Of a stretch of DNA of 64,000 bases, positions 1 through 8,600 are shown in pieces. Position 1 is the first letter of the stretch; every line of letters begins with the position of its first letter. Location: assembly GCA_026399025.1 (NCBI GenBank), contig JAPLRU010000094.1, positions 18,628 through 82,627 of the forward strand, written 5' to 3'. Below the pieces are notes generated by a model. It was not told where the DNA came from. It did not search any database and saw nothing but the letters and a program-made list of their open reading frames with translations. A program made the translations under genes and the position numbers. This stretch comes from Methylobacter sp. (GTDB lineage: Bacteria > Pseudomonadota > Gammaproteobacteria > Methylococcales > Methylomonadaceae).

Positions 1-890
1 GGAATTGACATGTTTTTTTCTTGGGCAATTAAAAACAATTTTTTTACAACAAAATAGGAGTGGCTTGCTATAAAAAACTGAATGCCTCGTTCAGCAAGCT
101 TGGCGACAATATCCAATAGCTTGGAAATTGCTTCAGGATGCAATGCAGCTTCCAGTTCATCGATAAAAATAATTGAATCGTCAGTCAAATAACGATTGCC
201 AAGCAACGTATCCAGAATAGCTATTTTTTTAATGCCTTCCGCAGTAACGCCTATAGGAAATTTTTGATTACCTTTTTTAAATTGCCAACGACTGGAAAAT
301 TCATCGTATTCAATCTTACCGCCAAACATACCTTCTAAAGACTGGCGGGATTGTGCAAATTCCTGCGAGTTTCTTCCTCTTGTAGGAGATTGTCGCAATG
401 CTCTGGCCAAATCCAGATAAGTATCGTCAAAACCAAATACATTATCTTGTTCTCGGGATTTTAAAATTATATGGTGCAGCGATAGAACTTCTTTAGCGGG
501 CAAAAAAATTGAATTACTGGCTCGTGGAGAAACCTGGTTTTCTAAGTTTGTTATGAGCTTCGTGGTGTCTTTACCGAAACTATAATTAAATTTACGATGA
601 TCAAGTTCAAACTTAAACGACAACGCGGAATCAGCTTGTTTATTAACCAAATCGCCAATTTTTTCCGGTTGAAAGGTCCAGTAAAGTTTTGTCGCAAGTA
701 TTTCAGAAGCCGTGCGTTGATCATCGCCACGATTGTAATCTTCCAGCGTGCGCACAGCGGTATACAAGGCTTTGAGCAAAAACGACTTACCGCTGCTATT
801 GTTGCCGATCACTAAATTGATAGGGCCTATATTTTGCCAATCAAGCTGAGTGAGCGGACCAAAGTTTTTTATCCGGACATTATTAAGCAT
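1..890 (-). CDS. AAA family ATPase (OLD/AAA15-like), partial at the left window edge
   Basis: The reading frame starts at an ATG read leftward from 890 and stays open to base 1, so about 296 residues are visible and the C-terminus lies outside the window. The N-terminus reads MLNNVRIKNFGPL and is followed by a Walker A motif, GNNSSGKS, near residues 29-36. Near the window edge are a Walker B segment (IIFIDELEAALHP) and the switch-like sequence FFIASHS. This arrangement is typical of stand-alone SMC/RecF-like ATPases of the AAA15/OLD superfamily, which are often found in phage-defence or DNA-repair contexts. Whether a TOPRIM nuclease domain or a partner gene follows cannot be seen. Function beyond ATP hydrolysis is not assignable from this fragment. 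Confidence 0.85.
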   Translation of the reverse strand, partial: MLNNVRIKNFGPLTQLDWQNIGPINLVIGNNSSGKSFLLKALYTAVRTLEDYNRGDDQRTASEILATKLYWTFQPEKIGDLVNKQADSALSFKFELDHRKFNYSFGKDTTKLITNLENQVSPRASNSIFLPAKEVLSLHHIILKSREQDNVFGFDDTYLDLARALRQSPTRGRNSQEFAQSRQSLEGMFGGKIEYDEFSSRWQFKKGNQKFPIGVTAEGIKKIAILDTLLGNRYLTDDSIIFIDELEAALHPEAISKLLDIVAKLAERGIQFFIASHSYFVVKKLFLIAQEKNMSI

Positions 891-986
891 GTTCCAGTCT
901 CAAGCACTTATCAGTTGAATCTAAGAAAAAACATCATTGTGCTTAATCTCGTGTTCTTCGTGTCCGCAACGCATTGCATACCGCCG

Positions 987-1982
987 TCATTTGCCCACCG
1001 CCGACTCAATATAAGGCCTAAACGCAGACCTTAAATCGCGCACTTTTTGGCTGGCGCAAAGCTCAACGCCCAACGACGACTCCCGGCAGCGAATATCGAG
1101 AAAAAGCTGATATTTTTTGTTTTCATCTTCTATTTTCGATACCGACAAACTCAGATCGCTGTCGGTGGCAGGCGCGCGGCCCATGATCAATTTATCGGTA
1201 TCGGTGTCAATCGGGGTTGTCGCATGGGCCTTGATAAATTCATGCGCGCCGGCCCAAGCCTTGGCGCAGAGCGCATCGGTTTCGCAGGCATACAGGCCGA
1301 TTTCGTCGGCGGTCTTATTTTCGGCCATTTTGTCGGACGCTTTGGAAGGATCGGTGTTTTCCTGGGTTAAAAACTTAAAGCGTTCAATATCGGCTTCAAA
1401 CTCGGCCTTGGCCCGATTCTTCTTTTCGATTTGTTTATTGATTTCGGCATAAGCCACTTGTATCTGGGCTTCCGTTTGCTTGATTTCATCAAGCAAGGTT
1501 TGCGGCACTTTTTTGCCGTTACGCTCCAGTTCCGCGGCTTTCTTTTGTTGACTTTCGAGTTGATTTTCGACCCGTTTCAAATTGCCCTGAGCCACTTTAC
1601 GCTGCGCATCCAACGATTGCAGGGTGGCGTAAAGGCTCGCTTCCATGTCCTTCAGATTGCGAAAAGTACTCAGCAGCACTTTGTCGTTAGCGGCTTGCTG
1701 AGCGACGATTTTTTCCTGGGCTTTTTTCAAGGCCTGCAAGCGATTGTCTATCGCCAGTTGTTCTTTGGTTTTTGCCTGCTCGGTAACTTCAAGCACCCGG
1801 CCTTTTTCGTTCAGCGATTCCCGGCGATATTGCGCATCTTCCGGCGGCACTTGATCGGAAAAAATAGTTTCGCCGTTCTCATCCACCCAGCGATACATTT
1901 TTTTGGCGAATACCGGCTGACTGCCGCAGAAATAAAGGAAACAGGCTAGAAAAATACCGACTGAAAATGTGCGCGTGTGCAT
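987..1982 (-). CDS. DUF4124 domain-containing secreted coiled-coil protein
   Basis: The protein has 331 residues. It begins with a cleavable signal peptide (hydrophobic core about 8-20, cleavage after VFA near residue 26). A DUF4124 domain follows at once, recognisable by MYRWVDENGETIFSDQVPP around residues 29-47. From about residue 60 to 210 the sequence is rich in Ala, Gln, Lys and Glu with heptad-like spacing and is probably coiled coil. The last 110 residues are compact, with four cysteines. DUF4124 proteins are exported proteins of gammaproteobacteria with no settled function. The gene stands alone between the ATPase and the proC operon, all on the minus strand. Confidence 0.85.
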   Translation of the reverse strand: MHTRTFSVGIFLACFLYFCGSQPVFAKKMYRWVDENGETIFSDQVPPEDAQYRRESLNEKGRVLEVTEQAKTKEQLAIDNRLQALKKAQEKIVAQQAANDKVLLSTFRNLKDMEASLYATLQSLDAQRKVAQGNLKRVENQLESQQKKAAELERNGKKVPQTLLDEIKQTEAQIQVAYAEINKQIEKKNRAKAEFEADIERFKFLTQENTDPSKASDKMAENKTADEIGLYACETDALCAKAWAGAHEFIKAHATTPIDTDTDKLIMGRAPATDSDLSLSVSKIEDENKKYQLFLDIRCRESSLGVELCASQKVRDLRSAFRPYIESAVGK

Positions 1983-2155
1983 GGCTGATTAACTGATTTT
2001 TCCGGGAAACAGGAATTATATTGCAAAGATAGCGGATATGAAATTTTATGACGGAGTCGCATTCGCCGATTTAAACCGGCTCGGTTAAATAACCGGCAAC
2101 CCGCAATAGCCATGCAGACGCCTGGTTTTGGCATCCACGTTCTATTTTTTGACTT

Positions 2156-2473
2156 TTACCGATGGCGAGTTGTCAAGCTAATATCGAATTGTAGGGCATC
2201 GGGCAGGACGGGCAGTTTTTTAGGCGCGCTAATGGCGATACGTTTTTCCCGTCCCGATTCCCCTGAGATGAGCTTGCACGCCGACTTACTCACCGCAAAC
2301 TCATCGGCAATAAAGCCAAGCAGATGTTGATTGGCTTTGCCGTCAATCGGCGCGGCCTTGATTCTCAGCTTCAAGCGTTCGCCATGCAAGCCCGCCCATT
2401 CATCCTTGGCGGCCTTGGGTTGAACATGGAGACTCAAGGTCAAAATCCCCTGCTCCCAATGGTACCAACTCAA
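2156..2473 (-). CDS. yggU: YggU family protein (DUF167)
   Basis: About 105 residues of the DUF167/YggU family, a small conserved protein of unknown function. The conserved core LHVQPKAAKDEW, LKLRIKAAPIDGKAN and ISGESGREKRI is present. A longer frame extends upstream, but it only re-reads yggT in another phase. I place the start at the TTG whose last two bases overlap the yggT stop codon (TTGA), because family homology begins there with SWYHWEQG. The overlap implies translational coupling to yggT. The non-ATG start is inferred from homology and overlap, not from a strong ribosome-binding site. Confidence 0.85.
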   Translation of the reverse strand: MSWYHWEQGILTLSLHVQPKAAKDEWAGLHGERLKLRIKAAPIDGKANQHLLGFIADEFAVSKSACKLISGESGREKRIAISAPKKLPVLPDALQFDISLTTRHR

Positions 2474-3045
2474 CCGATCAAGCCGGCTAATTGATGCAAC
2501 GGCGGCAGCAACACCATTTTTGCCAGTTGCAACAACATCAACGCAGCTAAAGGCGACAAGTCGATGCCGCCCAGATCGGGAATAAATTTGCGGCAAAGGC
2601 CAAGCACGGGCTCGGTCAGGCTGTACAAAATAGACGACGCCGCGTTAAAGGTGCCGGGATTAATCCAGCTCAGGATGGCGCGGGCAAATACCGCATAGAT
2701 AAAAATGTTGATCAGCAACGAAACCAGCTGAGTCAGCGACAAAATGGTCAATGCGCCAATACTGATGGCGACGCCTTTCAGCAGTAATATCGAAAAATCG
2801 GCCAACATTTGCAAGCTCAGTACCAGCACCAGCGACGAGGTATCGATCTTTCCGATTGACGGTACAAAGCGGCGCAACAGTTTTAACGGCGGATGCGTTG
2901 CCTTGACCAAAAATTGGGAGATTGGATTGTAAAAATCGGCTCCGGACCATTGCAATAAAAACCGCAGCAACACCGCCAGAATGTACAGCGAAAACAGCGA
3001 GTCGATGACAAAAATAGCCGGGTCGGTCATGTAACTGGAATCCAT
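2470..3045 (-). CDS. yggT: YggT family membrane protein
   Basis: 191 residues with two YGGT repeats. Each has a hydrophobic segment followed by an NP motif (FYNPISQFLVKATHPPLKLLR near residue 40; INPGTFNAASSILYSLTEPVL near 125). Four membrane spans are expected. The family is conserved next to proC and yggU in gammaproteobacteria and is linked in a few organisms to osmotic tolerance, cell division or secretion; its molecular role is unsettled. The start ATG shares its A with the proC stop (TAATG), so the two are translationally coupled. Confidence 0.9.
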   Translation of the reverse strand: MDSSYMTDPAIFVIDSLFSLYILAVLLRFLLQWSGADFYNPISQFLVKATHPPLKLLRRFVPSIGKIDTSSLVLVLSLQMLADFSILLLKGVAISIGALTILSLTQLVSLLINIFIYAVFARAILSWINPGTFNAASSILYSLTEPVLGLCRKFIPDLGGIDLSPLAALMLLQLAKMVLLPPLHQLAGLIG

Positions 3046-3872
3046 TATGAATTCTCCATTTGTTTAGACATTTCAATAGAGCGGTCTCGCGCCGCGTATA
3101 AGGCTTTTGTAACCAGTTGGCTAAAACCGCCTTGTTCAAAAGTTTCAATCGCCTGTTGCGTGGTGCCGCCGGGCGAGGTAACGCGTTTGCGCAACTGTTC
3201 CGGAGACTCCGCCGATTCCAAGGCTATTTTAGCCGCGCCCAATGCGGTTTGTTGCACCAGTAACCGCGCGGTTTCCTGACTCAGCCCCAACTCCAACGCG
3301 GCTTTTTCCATCGCTTCCATCAACAGAAAATAATAAGCCGGGCCGCTGCCGGAAACGGCGGTCACCGCGTCCAACTCGGCTTCATCGTCCACCCACAGCG
3401 CAATGCCGACCGAACGTAGTATATTTTCCGCCAGATCGCATTGTTCGGCCGTTACCTTGCCGTTGGCATGCAATGCCGTCGCCCCGGTCAATACCAAGGC
3501 CGGAGTGTTGGGCATGCAGCGCACGATAGCGATGTCGGCGCCCAGCCAACGGCTTAAACTCGTTTGGTTAATGCCCGCCGCGATGGACACCACCAGCGAT
3601 TTTTTTTGCTGGATCAGCGCGGCGATGCTTTGCGCCACGGCGCTCAGCGTCTGCGGTTTAACCGCTAAGACCACGACATCAACCGCATTGACCACATCGT
3701 CATTATTCGCCGATGTATTAACGTTGAGCTGCGCAGCCAGATTGTTTAGCGTATCCGGGTTAATATCCGACACCCAAATCTGTTCGGCGGCATGGCCGCT
3801 GGCAATCAATCCGCTGATCAGGCTGGACGCCATATTGCCGCCGCCGATAAAACCTATCTTGTTTGTTTTCAT
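3045..3872 (-). CDS. proC: Pyrroline-5-carboxylate reductase
   Basis: 275 residues, the usual ProC length. ProC makes the last step of proline synthesis, reducing pyrroline-5-carboxylate with NAD(P)H in the cytoplasm. The N-terminal Rossmann motif IGFIGGGNMASSLISGL occupies residues 6-22. The signature regions VRCMPNTPALV (about residues 117-127) and AVSGSGPAYYFLLMEAM (about 171-187) are present, as is the C-terminal TSPGGTTQQAIETFE. The gene leads the proC-yggT-yggU operon. The yggS gene that often precedes proC is not found upstream; that space holds repeats instead. Confidence 0.97.
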   Translation of the reverse strand: MKTNKIGFIGGGNMASSLISGLIASGHAAEQIWVSDINPDTLNNLAAQLNVNTSANNDDVVNAVDVVVLAVKPQTLSAVAQSIAALIQQKKSLVVSIAAGINQTSLSRWLGADIAIVRCMPNTPALVLTGATALHANGKVTAEQCDLAENILRSVGIALWVDDEAELDAVTAVSGSGPAYYFLLMEAMEKAALELGLSQETARLLVQQTALGAAKIALESAESPEQLRKRVTSPGGTTQQAIETFEQGGFSQLVTKALYAARDRSIEMSKQMENS

Positions 3873-3924
3873 GATCGTTCGTGTGTTTGTTAAGTTGAAA
3901 GTATTTTACCCTATAAGCATCGCT

Positions 3925-3966
3925 ATCGGCACAAGTCATCTCGGCAAGAATATGACTTGTGCCGAT
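3925..3966. repeat. Perfect 15-bp inverted repeat upstream of proC
   Basis: The arms ATCGGCACAAGTCAT (3925-3939) and ATGACTTGTGCCGAT (3952-3966) are perfect reverse complements separated by 12 bases. There is no T-run after either arm, so it does not look like an intrinsic terminator. It lies about 50 bases upstream of the proC start and could be an operator, an mRNA structure or part of the repeat that follows. Confidence 0.75.
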
Positions 3967-4010
3967 GCCTATATAAGGTCGGCTCGACAAATCACAAGGT
4001 TTTTCGTTAA

Positions 4011-4133
4011 GGAACGAGCATGAAATAAAGTGGACAACTGTGTGCAGCGGGAGTGCAAGCTTTGCTTGCCCATGCAGGCGAAGCCTGCACTCCGACTATT
4101 GGCAACGTGCCTAAGTTATTCCATGCTCATTCC
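4011..4133. repeat. MITE-like palindromic element with imperfect 18-bp terminal inverted repeats
   Basis: The ends GGAACGAGCATGAAATAA (4011-4028) and TTATTCCATGCTCATTCC (4116-4133) are inverted copies with two mismatches. Nested inside is a second hairpin, about 4050-4093, built from GGAGTGCAAGC and a GCCTGCACTCC end. The roughly 123-bp unit has no coding capacity. It occupies the gap between the divergent proC and spore-photoproduct-lyase-like genes, where their promoters should be. Confidence 0.7.
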
Positions 4134-4178
4134 TAAGCGAGCTGTTAAAGTACGCGCACTCAACAAAAAACCGAACTT

Positions 4179-5183
4179 ATGATCGAAACCATTTATATTG
4201 AAGACGCTATTTTGCAGCATCCGCGGGTCCGGGATATTGTTGCAAAGTTCCCGCAAGCCCGGAACATAAGCTGCGCTCGTTACGGCGAAGTGTTTAACCC
4301 CAAAGCGCAAAACTTTCGCCTGCAAAAGCAGCAACCGGCGCTGATACTGGCGGAAAAATATAACCACTTTGCGCTGCCCGCACCTGTAGGTTACGGCATC
4401 GGCGCCGCAAGAAACTATTATTTTTCGCACATGCTCAATTGCCTGTACGATTGCCGTTATTGTTTTTTACAGGGCATGTACCAATCGGCCCACTATGTCT
4501 TGTTTGTTAATTACGAAGATTTTCAGAACGATATTAGGCGGCTGTGCGCCGAATCGCCGGATGAAAACCTGCATTTTTTTTCCGGCTACGATTGCGACAG
4601 TTTGGCCTTGGAGCCGGTAACCGGCTTTGCCGAACAATTTTTGCCGTTTTTTGCAACATTGCCCAATGCTTGGCTGGAATTAAGAACCAAAAGCACCCAA
4701 GTCAGAAGCCTGCTCAATCGCGAGCCCTTACCTCGCTGTATCGTCGCGTTCAGTCTGTCGCCCGAGCCGATAGCCGAAAAAGTCGAAGCCAAGGCGCCAT
4801 CGCTGCAACGCCGCTTGGATGCCTTGTGCAAAGTGCAACAACAAGGCTGGCAAATCGGCTTGCGCTTCGATCCTTTGATTTATCAATCCGGCTATCAGCA
4901 ACAGTACCGGCACCTGTTCGAACAGGTTTTTTCGCGGATCGATTTAAACCGGCTGCATTCGGTCAGTCTTGGCGTGTTCAGGCTGCCGGAAAACTTTTTT
5001 AAAAAAGTGCATAAACTTTACCCGGAGGAAAAACTTTTCGCCGGTCCCTTGACCCATCAAAAAATCGGCCAACAACGCATGGTTTCTTACCAACCGGAAC
5101 TGGAACAGGAGATGATGCGCTACTGTACCGAACAACTCTTAAACTACATTCCGTCCGACAAGTTTTTCCCATGCACAGTCTAA
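4179..5183 (+). CDS. Spore photoproduct lyase family radical SAM protein
   Basis: 334 residues. Cys88, Cys92 and Cys95 in CLYDCRYCFLQG form the CX3CX2C motif that binds the radical-SAM 4Fe-4S cluster. The preceding YFSHMLN and the following QSAHYVLFVNYEDF and ELRTKS segments match the SplB-like family. True spore photoproduct lyase reverses the UV thymine dimer of spores. Members in non-sporing gammaproteobacteria are presumed DNA-repair or other radical enzymes of unproved substrate. The last 13 bases overlap the next gene, so the two are probably co-translated. ATG 4179 is used because family homology begins a few residues later. Confidence 0.85.
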   Translation: MIETIYIEDAILQHPRVRDIVAKFPQARNISCARYGEVFNPKAQNFRLQKQQPALILAEKYNHFALPAPVGYGIGAARNYYFSHMLNCLYDCRYCFLQGMYQSAHYVLFVNYEDFQNDIRRLCAESPDENLHFFSGYDCDSLALEPVTGFAEQFLPFFATLPNAWLELRTKSTQVRSLLNREPLPRCIVAFSLSPEPIAEKVEAKAPSLQRRLDALCKVQQQGWQIGLRFDPLIYQSGYQQQYRHLFEQVFSRIDLNRLHSVSLGVFRLPENFFKKVHKLYPEEKLFAGPLTHQKIGQQRMVSYQPELEQEMMRYCTEQLLNYIPSDKFFPCTV

Positions 5184-5887
5184 AACGCACCATTTTAGTG
5201 ACCGGTGCCGGCTCCGGCATAGGCCGCGCCATCGCCAGGCAGTTATTACAACAAGGCCATCACGTGCTGGGCGTATCGAGAGACAGCGGCAAATTTATCC
5301 GGCACATGGCTAACTTCAGTCCCGTGCAACTGGATTTAAGCCGGTTGAATGACATACCGCAAAAAATCCGCGAACTGGAGCTGGCCTTTCCCGACCTCGA
5401 TGCGGTGATTTTTTGCGCCGGGCGGGGGCAATTCGGTTCGGTGGAAGAATTTTCCTATGCTCAAATCGAAGACCTGATGACCGTCAACTTTACCAGTCAG
5501 GCCTTTTTGGTTAAAGCCTTACTGCCCGGGTTAAAACGCAAAAATCACGGCGATTTGATTTTTATCGGTTCGGAAGCGGCGCTGAAAGGCAGCCGCAAAG
5601 GCGCGATGTACTGCGCCGCCAAGTTTGCGCTGCGCGGCTTTACCCAAGCGTTGCGCGAAGACTGCGGCAAAAGCAATGTGCGGGTTTGTCTGATTAATCC
5701 GGGCATGGTTAAAACCGCATTCTTCGATCACTTGTCTTTTGAACCGGGAGACCATCAAAGCAATTTTATTGAGCCTGAAGATGTGGCGGAAGCCGTCTCT
5801 TATGTGCTTCATTCAAGAGCGCAGATTGTGCTTGATGAAATCAATCTGAGCCCTTTGAATAAAGTGGTGAAATTTAAAAAACCTTGA
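5171..5887 (+). CDS. SDR family oxidoreductase
   Basis: A 238-residue classical short-chain dehydrogenase/reductase. The cofactor motif TGAGSGIG is at residues 11-18, an NAG-type equivalent CAGRG lies near 82-86, and the catalytic pair Tyr147-Lys151 is in YCAAK. A serine in IGSEAALKGS about 13 residues earlier completes the triad. Its substrate cannot be read from sequence. It overlaps the radical SAM gene by 13 bases, so the pair are likely to act in the same process or at least be expressed together. Confidence 0.9.
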   Translation: MHSLKRTILVTGAGSGIGRAIARQLLQQGHHVLGVSRDSGKFIRHMANFSPVQLDLSRLNDIPQKIRELELAFPDLDAVIFCAGRGQFGSVEEFSYAQIEDLMTVNFTSQAFLVKALLPGLKRKNHGDLIFIGSEAALKGSRKGAMYCAAKFALRGFTQALREDCGKSNVRVCLINPGMVKTAFFDHLSFEPGDHQSNFIEPEDVAEAVSYVLHSRAQIVLDEINLSPLNKVVKFKKP

Positions 5888-5930
5888 ATTCATATACAGT
5901 ATTTTCAATTTGACATCGTTCCCACGCTGG

Positions 5931-6152
5931 AGAGACTGTGAAAGTATTCGTTTTAGAACAAAAGCAAAAGCATTCACCACGAAGGCACGAACGACTGCAC
6001 GGATGCAGGAGGTAGAGCAACGCAGGAGCAGTTGCCGAGGACACGAAGTTTTCAATACATTGGTTTAAACAATTATTTTTCCTTCGTGATCTTCGTGCCT
6101 TCGTGGTGAATAGGTTTTTAAACTCATTATTTATAATACTTTCACAGTCTCT
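5931..6152. repeat. MITE-like element, family A, copy 1 (18-bp terminal inverted repeats), carrying a nested insert
   Basis: The ends AGAGACTGTGAAAGTATT (5931-5948) and AATACTTTCACAGTCTCT (6135-6152) are perfect inverted repeats. A second inverted pair, CACCACGAAGGCACGA and TCGTGCCTTCGTGGTG, lies inside, separated by a TTTTCAATACA-type spacer. A second copy with the same ends and interior is at 34924-35106. Copy 1 is longer because a roughly 48-bp sequence sits inside its left half. The 460-base gap 5888-6346 holds nothing else recognisable. Confidence 0.85.
5992..6039. repeat. Small nested repeat (about 44-48 bp) inserted in the family A element
   Basis: This segment is absent from the equivalent place in the family A copy at 34924-35106. 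There, CACGAAGGACACGAAG runs uninterrupted. A closely similar sequence, inverted, interrupts a different palindrome at 36248-36293. Shared parts include GGATGCAGG, GTAGAGCAA, GCAGGAGCA and TTGCCGAG. The unit contains a small hairpin (CTGCA...TGCAG). Confidence 0.75.
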
Positions 6153-6346
6153 GGAGCGATAGCAACCATTGAAGTACCAAGCCTGCACTCCAGCGGGGCC
6201 CTATTTCCAATAACTATCGCGGCTATTTTAGTCATTAACCGATTTTGAAAACGCAGTAATAGAACGCAGATGACGCTGACAAGCGCGGATAATAACCCGC
6301 GCTCCATTTTTGCCCGATTCATCGGGTTTATTGATGGCGAATTGCC

Positions 6347-7144
6347 TTATTGCCCGATAGTACACGCCGTAGTGGGTGTCACCGCTTTGGGTATGCTGGT
6401 TAAATACGCATAAATTGCATTTAAGTCATTGTCGCTCATCTGACCGAAAATAGGCCACGGCATCACTTGCAGAGTACGGCCGGGCACATCGGGATCATGA
6501 CCGCTGCGGAGCAGATCTTTAAATTCCGCCCGCGTTAAACCGGCGGGTTTTCCGTTAGCATCGGGCGTCAAATTAGGCGAGACCAGACCTTCTATTTGCA
6601 CGCCGCCCGCTAAATAACTGGCGGCATTAAACTGTTTGGCTTCGCCGTTATAGGGATTATGACCTGCCGCGTAAGTCGGACAACTGTGGCAATTGGCGCA
6701 GCCCGCCTGCGCGTTGACAATATAACTGCCCATATACACATCGCTGGCGACCTTCCCCGCCAGATTGAGTTTGATCGGTAATGCTTTAGGCGCGGCGGCA
6801 ATCATGCTTTGACCTATGTTGATCCGGGATTGATCGGCGTTACGGACTTTAATAGTCCCGGTCATCGAAGGATGAAACCGGCAATGGTAAGTGAATGTGC
6901 CCGCTGTGGTAAATTCCCGGCTAATCGATTGCCCCGGCGTTAGATCATTGCTCCATAAATTGTCGGTTTGCGTTGTGCTGTGGGGCGCTGCATCCTTATT
7001 GATCCATGTCACCGAATCGCCCAGATTGACGGTGATAACAGCCGGGGTAAAAGCAAAGTTTTGAATGGCGACGGTTGCCGCGGAGACGGAAAAAGAAATC
7101 GAAAGCAAACAAATGGAGAAAAACAAGCGCAATAAACTGTTCAT
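6347..7144 (-). CDS. Secreted cupredoxin-cytochrome c fusion protein
   Basis: 265 residues with a signal peptide (about 1-22). A plastocyanin-like type 1 copper domain follows at about 23-101: His55 in APHSTT, then Cys88, His91 and Met94 in YHCRFHPSM, which is the C-x2-H-x2-M copper loop. A class I cytochrome c domain follows at about 130-255, with heme attachment motif CANCH at 149-153 and candidate Met ligands in the VMPWPIFGQM segment. Copper site and heme in one periplasmic polypeptide suggest a self-contained electron carrier or a tether between an oxidase and its donor. The redox partner is unknown. The gene has no operon neighbour on its strand. Confidence 0.88.
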   Translation of the reverse strand: MNSLLRLFFSICLLSISFSVSAATVAIQNFAFTPAVITVNLGDSVTWINKDAAPHSTTQTDNLWSNDLTPGQSISREFTTAGTFTYHCRFHPSMTGTIKVRNADQSRINIGQSMIAAAPKALPIKLNLAGKVASDVYMGSYIVNAQAGCANCHSCPTYAAGHNPYNGEAKQFNAASYLAGGVQIEGLVSPNLTPDANGKPAGLTRAEFKDLLRSGHDPDVPGRTLQVMPWPIFGQMSDNDLNAIYAYLTSIPKAVTPTTACTIGQ

Positions 7145-7273
7145 AAGGCTCCCCTAACGGTAGGTAAATGGTTGTGCTACAGCGCACAAGTTCTTTTACA
7201 CCAAGGCTGATAAGATTTCAATTAAACCCGCCGAACTTTAAAACTGCGCTATGTTTGGGTTTATTTAGACCCT

Positions 7274-7294
7274 CCCGGCTTCGGTTGAGCCGGG
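7274..7294. other. GC-rich hairpin in the 7145-7445 intergenic region
   Basis: CCCGGCT (7274-7280) and AGCCGGG (7288-7294) form a 7-bp stem with a 7-base loop. No T-run follows. The 300-base gap lies between two divergent secreted-protein genes, so it must carry both promoters. I see no other structured element in it. Confidence 0.5.
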
Positions 7295-7445
7295 TACATA
7301 CATCTGCGGTGAATTCTTCAAGATTTTTAATCGAATTTATCCGTTATTATCGATAAGCTATCTACTTTAGATCCCCTGGAAATGAATCACGCCCTTTTTC
7401 AATCACTCGCCCATTTTCGTTAACAGACAAAATAAGGTTTCTACG

Positions 7446-8459
7446 ATGAATAAATTCTTTAGACTTTTTATAAGCTCTTCACTAGGCCTGGGCTTGTTGT
7501 TACCGTACTGCGCATGGGCGGAGCAAAATGCCGTCCCCCCGATGCAAGCACTGAGCCCGCTTAACCATACGGTGGACAACCATGTGATTCATGTTTTACC
7601 GAAAACGCCGATAAGACAAGCGCGCGCCGCGATGGCGACCAAAAACCCCGGCCCTTTACTCTATGCCAAGGGCGGTTCAGTCATGAACGATGTCACTATT
7701 TATGCGATTTACTGGGCTCCGCCAAAGCTGCAAAACGGAGCCCCGGCGCTTATGTCGAGCGCGTACCAAGCGCTGCAAACCCAACTTATAAGCGATTATC
7801 CGGGTCATGGTTTGGCCAATAACAATACCCAGTACTATCAAAACATCAACGGCACTGTCAGCTACATTTCCAGCCAAGGACGTTTTGGCGGCTCTTATAT
7901 CGATACTTCGCCTTATCCAAACTCAAAATGCAAAGCCTCAACAACGCCCAATACTTGCATCACCGATGCCGATATTGCGGCAAAGGTACAGGAAATCGCT
8001 GCTTTACAAGGCTGGCCGAGCGGACTGAACAGTCTTTTTATGATCTACACCTCGAAAGGAGAAGATGTGTGCGATGACAGCAGCGCTTCCAGTCAATGCG
8101 CAAATACCGATTATTGCGGTTATCACAGCTATACCGATCAAACCTCCCCGACGCTTATTTATGCGATTATGCCTTACGGCGACCCTGCCGGTTGCGGCGG
8201 CGCTAAAACACCGAACAACAACCCGGCCGCGGAAGCCGCTATGAATACAGCAAGCCATGAAATTACCGAAGCTATTACAGACCCGTTAATAGACGCTTGG
8301 GCGACAGCCGATGGCGAAGAGATTGCAGATATTTGCGGAGGTTTCGGCGCCTTTACCTGGAAATCCGGCACTGCAAATCAAATGTGGAACGGCCATTTTT
8401 ATGCGTTGCAGCAAGAGTACAACAATCATACAAAAAGCTGCGTTAGTATCGGCCCTTAA
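7446..8459 (+). CDS. Secreted EXORDIUM/phosphate-induced-like protein
   Basis: 337 residues with a signal peptide (about 1-25, ending near CAWA). The mature part contains YAIYWAPPKLQNG (about 87-99), DYPGHG, several YYQN-type segments and, near residue 270, ASHEITEAITDPL followed by DGEEIADICGG. The HExxE...EIADIC pattern recurs in the plant EXORDIUM/phi-1 family (PF04674) and its bacterial secreted relatives, and looks like a metal or protease-like site. Seven or more cysteines are present. Family membership rests on these motifs only. The biochemical role is unknown. Confidence 0.6.
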   Translation: MNKFFRLFISSSLGLGLLLPYCAWAEQNAVPPMQALSPLNHTVDNHVIHVLPKTPIRQARAAMATKNPGPLLYAKGGSVMNDVTIYAIYWAPPKLQNGAPALMSSAYQALQTQLISDYPGHGLANNNTQYYQNINGTVSYISSQGRFGGSYIDTSPYPNSKCKASTTPNTCITDADIAAKVQEIAALQGWPSGLNSLFMIYTSKGEDVCDDSSASSQCANTDYCGYHSYTDQTSPTLIYAIMPYGDPAGCGGAKTPNNNPAAEAAMNTASHEITEAITDPLIDAWATADGEEIADICGGFGAFTWKSGTANQMWNGHFYALQQEYNNHTKSCVSIGP

Positions 8460-8535
8460 CTTTTATTGGGTTAACGGCGCTTATCCTTTGTCAGGCTTGA
8501 CTGCCGCAATATGTTTTATTTACGCACAGTAACAA

Positions 8536-8600
8536 TCAATGACTTAGCGCAGCCTTTAAATGAGCCGTCCAGCTCCGGAAAAACAGTCGTAAGTCATTGA
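8536..8600. other. 11-bp inverted repeat downstream of the EXORDIUM-like gene
   Basis: TCAATGACTTA (8536-8546) and TAAGTCATTGA (8590-8600) are perfect inverted copies around a 43-base centre. There is no T-run. It lies in the convergent gap between the plus-strand secreted-protein gene and the minus-strand kinase and could act in transcript ending. Confidence 0.5.
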
